NCBI GenBank assembly: GCA_902798105.1
Contig: CADBVG010000054.1
Location: 1-52,195 of the forward strand
Direction: 5' to 3'
Length of the DNA: 52,195 nucleotides
Source: an uncultured Eubacteriales bacterium
Lineage (GTDB): Bacteria; Bacillota; Clostridia; Christensenellales; Aristaeellaceae
Shown here: one piece after another, positions 52,102 through 52,195 of the stretch
Numbering within the stretch: position 1 is the first letter of the stretch
Layout: each line of letters opens with the position of its first letter
Translations under genes and position numbers: made by a program
The notes under the pieces: generated by a model
Databases searched by the model: none
Told to the model about the DNA's origin: nothing
Seen by the model: the letters and a program-made list of their open reading frames with translations, nothing else

Positions 52102-52195
52102 AGGAAATACCGCATAATAAGGGTGGTTGGCTGGCGAGTGAATTTTCCGTCAGGCGCGCCTGCAAATTTCGCAGGCTTGCTGGCGGCAAGTCAAG
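52102..52195 (-). repeat. MITE-like element copy J (type 2, cut by window end)
   Basis: AGGAAATACCGCATAATAAG begins after TA (52100-52101). The visible 94 bases match copy I closely. The other end is outside the window. Confidence 0.85.

Overview
The window looks like a GC-rich chromosome segment of a Firmicute, most likely an uncultured gut- or rumen-type member of the Clostridia. The signs are AGGAGG-type ribosome binding sites, sigma-A promoters of the TTGACA/TATAAT class, a tryptophan T-box leader, a ModA lipoprotein with a lipobox, and a very large complement of cyclic-di-GMP and phosphorelay genes. The species assignment is inference only: no rRNA or tRNA gene is present. No CRISPR array, prophage or transposase gene was seen.

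Region 1 (1-2020) holds an HD-domain hydrolase and a short FMN-dependent alpha-hydroxy-acid dehydrogenase homologue with an altered active site. Region 2 (2024-22730) is a signalling cluster: two hybrid histidine kinases, a decayed permease-kinase-receiver gene, an APC-type permease fused to GGDEF-REC-GGDEF-EAL, an APC-type permease fused to PAS domains and GGDEF, and a soluble GGDEF-EAL protein. Two secreted-protein genes sit in the middle, one of them interrupted by an in-frame TAG. Region 3 (23237-26622) has an iron-dependent alcohol dehydrogenase, an SDR oxidoreductase and a secreted M15 peptidase. Region 4 (27167-33120) has three more diguanylate cyclases, with LacI-type, membrane and FIST sensors, plus a CDP-alcohol phosphatidyltransferase.

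Region 5 (33368-35960) is cysteine desulfidase, CinA-type amidohydrolase and a HAD phosphatase. Region 6 (36206-39965) is molybdate uptake (modABC) beside an XdhC-like molybdoenzyme maturation factor. Region 7 (40109-44816) is a T-box-controlled TrpB-like gene and a MoxR ATPase/VWA pair. Region 8 (44892-51788) is a beta-mannosidase with a Gfo/Idh oxidoreductase, then a purine operon (NCS2 permease, adenine deaminase). ModABC, XdhC, adenine deaminase and the purine permease together suggest purine catabolism through a molybdenum hydroxylase encoded elsewhere.

A striking feature is a family of about 140-170 bp mobile repeats with TA target duplications and ends reading GGAAATACCGC. Ten copies, two of them partial, are scattered through the window, almost all in 5' or 3' untranslated positions. 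Three sit exactly on a gene's TAA stop codon, one has replaced the C-terminus of a coding sequence, and one separates a promoter from its gene. A second TA-flanked element at 24622-24864 shares an internal module with them. REP-like GC-rich hairpins and other palindromic repeats fill many of the remaining intergenic gaps.
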